A stretch of 64,000 nucleotides of DNA from GCA-2731375 sp964590195. Its GTDB lineage: Bacteria; Pseudomonadota; Alphaproteobacteria; GCA-2731375. The notes beneath the pieces were generated by a model, which worked only from the letters and a program-made list of their open reading frames with translations, had not been told where the DNA came from and did no database searches. The position numbers were made by a program, and so were the translations under genes. Every line of letters starts with the position of its first letter. Position 1 is the first letter of the stretch. Positions 62,511 through 64,000 of this stretch are shown here, piece after piece. The stretch lies in NCBI GenBank assembly GCA_964590195.1, contig CAZPWJ010000013.1, forward strand, positions 1-64,000, given 5' to 3'.

Positions 62511-63908
62511 TTACCTTGGCGGCAACTGACCGGGCATCCCCGGCATCTGCGGCATTTGTCCCCCGCCCATGAGGTTCGCCATGCCGCCGCGCATCATGCC
62601 CTTCTTGCCCATCTTGGAGACTTTTTTCATCATCCCCGACATCTGTTTGAACTGCTTCAACAGCTTGTTCACTTCCTGCACCGAGGTGCCGGAGCCCGCC
62701 GCGATACGTTTCTTGCGGGAGGCATGGATCAATTTCGGCGTCGCCCGTTCCTGTATGGTCATGGACAGGATGATGGCTTCCTGACGCTTGATCAGCTTGG
62801 GATCGATATTGGCCTCGGCCATCTGCTTTTTCATCTTGCCGACGCCGGGCAGCATGGCCATCAGGCCGTCCAGGCCGCCCATCTTGGAGATCTGCCGCAA
62901 CTGGTCCAGCAGGTCGTTCATGTCGAACTGACCCTTTTGGACTTTCTTGGCCAGCTTTTCCGCTTCCGCCTGATCGACATTTTCGGTGGCTTTTTCGACC
63001 AGGGAGACAACGTCGCCCATGCCGAGAATGCGGGATGCGATGCGATCGGGATGGAAGGTTTCCAGCTCGTCCAGCTTTTCGCCGACGCCCAGCAGCTTGA
63101 TCGGGCAACCGGTGACCGCGCGCATGGACAGCGCGGCGCCGCCGCGGCCATCGCCATCGACCCGCGTCAGCACGATGCCGGTCAGGCTCAGGCGTTTGTT
63201 GAATTGTTCGGCGACGTTCACCGCATCCTGGCCGGTCAGGCTGTCGGCCACCAGCAGGGTTTCCACCGGTTGCGCCACGCCGTGCACCGCTTGCACCTCG
63301 GCCATCAGGGACTCGTCCACGTGCATGCGCCCGGCGGTATCCAGCAGGATAATGTCAAAGCCTTGCAGGCGCGCCGATTGCATCGCGCGCTTGGCGATAT
63401 CGACCGGGTTCTGCCCCTCCACGATAGGCAAGGTCGGCACGTCGATCTGTTCGCCCAGGACCTTCAGCTGTTCCATGGCGGCCGGCCGGCGGGTATCGAG
63501 GGAGGCCATCAGGACCTTTTTCTTGTCCCGCTCCACCAGGCGTTTGGCCAGCTTGGCCGTGGAAGTCGTTTTACCCGAACCCTGCAGGCCGACCATCATG
63601 ATCGGCGCGGGGGGCACGGCGTTCAGGTTGATCTCCGCCGCCTCGCTGCCCAGGGTTTCGACCAGGGCATCGTTGACGATCTTGACCACCATCTGGCCCG
63701 GGGTGACCGATTTGACTACTTCCTCGCCAACCGCGCGCTCGCGCACCTGTTTGATGAAGTCGCGGGCCACGGGCAGGGCGACGTCGGCCTCCAACAGCGC
63801 CTGGCGCACTTCGCGCAGGGCCGCATCGACATCGCTCTCACTCAGCGCGCCGCGCCTGGTAAGCTTGTCGAAAACCGATCCTAACCGGTCTGTAAGGCTG
63901 TCAAACAT
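62511..63908 (-). CDS. ffh: signal recognition particle protein Ffh
   Basis: SRP54-type GTPase, 465 residues, which binds 4.5S RNA and signal peptides for co-translational membrane targeting. The N domain is followed by the G domain with GLQGSGKTTSTAKLA (P-loop), DTAGRMHVDESL and TRVDGDGRGGAA. The Met-rich M domain includes GSGTSVQEVNKLLKQFKQMSGMMKKVSKMGKKG and ends with a Met/Gly/Pro tail. It is the first gene of the ribosomal block. The 92 bases upstream (63909-64000) show no gene. Confidence 0.98.
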   Translation of the reverse strand: MFDSLTDRLGSVFDKLTRRGALSESDVDAALREVRQALLEADVALPVARDFIKQVRERAVGEEVVKSVTPGQMVVKIVNDALVETLGSEAAEINLNAVPPAPIMMVGLQGSGKTTSTAKLAKRLVERDKKKVLMASLDTRRPAAMEQLKVLGEQIDVPTLPIVEGQNPVDIAKRAMQSARLQGFDIILLDTAGRMHVDESLMAEVQAVHGVAQPVETLLVADSLTGQDAVNVAEQFNKRLSLTGIVLTRVDGDGRGGAALSMRAVTGCPIKLLGVGEKLDELETFHPDRIASRILGMGDVVSLVEKATENVDQAEAEKLAKKVQKGQFDMNDLLDQLRQISKMGGLDGLMAMLPGVGKMKKQMAEANIDPKLIKRQEAIILSMTIQERATPKLIHASRKKRIAAGSGTSVQEVNKLLKQFKQMSGMMKKVSKMGKKGMMRGGMANLMGGGQMPQMPGMPGQLPPR

Positions 63909-64000
63909 GGCGCTGTTACCGCTCCACCAAGGGTCTCGAAAGACTCGTCAAAAGGCTTGTCAAATTTTCACGCAAAACAGGGCCGCGCGGGACCTTTCCG

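Noticed and set aside
62448..63884. A 478-codon plus-strand frame
   Set aside because: Antisense shadow of ffh.

Overview
The window looks like a chromosomal segment of an alphaproteobacterium, most like a Rhodospirillales-type lineage. The grounds are the high-GC, densely packed genes, the ffh-rpsP-rimM-trmD-rplS block running into leuCDB, the xseB-ispA-dxs-tlyA block, a Usg-family gene, a CIRCE element upstream of groESL, and Usg/PilZ/DksA-like small proteins. This placement rests on gene content and order; no 16S rRNA is present. I see no prophage, insertion sequence, integrase or CRISPR array.

Layout. 1-5970: a respiratory locus. It has the C-terminal part of a haem-copper reductase subunit I in which the active-site tyrosine position is Gln, then haem o synthase, a SCO/SenC copper chaperone, a cytochrome b / 2x[4Fe-4S] / MvhD-like fusion, an unknown anchored protein, a bacteriohemerythrin and a DksA/TraR zinc-finger protein. 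The mix fits nitric-oxide or oxygen chemistry. 5992-9033: MFS, crotonase, dienelactone hydrolase and PilZ genes. 9135-15257 (minus): HDAC-like, xseB, ispA, dxs, tlyA and RlmD/TrmA-like genes. 15318-19118 (plus): a NicX-like metalloenzyme, an acyl-CoA dehydrogenase and an acyl-CoA ligase. 19225-24916: dacA, holB, metG, tatD and a metallo-beta-lactamase gene. 25287-29886: polA and a membrane 2Fe-2S adenylate/guanylate cyclase. 29980-32062: groEL and groES under CIRCE control. 32364-42449: catabolic and redox genes (Usg, flavin reductase, GST, response regulator, tungsten-type aldehyde oxidoreductase, MFS, quinone reductase, dienelactone hydrolase, SPASM radical SAM protein, NIPSNAP, MmgE/PrpD). 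42640-46486: a DUF3604 / HupE-UreJ / PpiC trio. 46494-55829: a long run of exported envelope proteins with one embedded cyclase, ending in a truncated outer-membrane protein gene. 56198-64000 (minus): a small helical protein, tRNA-Leu(CAA), leuBDC, rplS, trmD, rimM, rpsP and ffh.

The least expected signal is a pair of related three-hairpin elements on either side of the metallo-beta-lactamase gene (about 23885-24035 and 24955-25110). Read on the minus strand, each has a covarying hairpin, a hairpin whose loop carries CCTCCTCC (an anti-Shine-Dalgarno sequence), and a 3' GC-rich hairpin with a T-rich tail. They look like two paralogous small RNAs. The second notable feature is the nitric-oxide-reductase-like respiratory locus at the left edge, with its unusual cytochrome b / ferredoxin / MvhD fusion.

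Limits: calls come from reading motifs, lengths and gene order, without database searches. Promoters are mostly not assigned, and start sites were chosen from ribosome binding sites and family N-termini.
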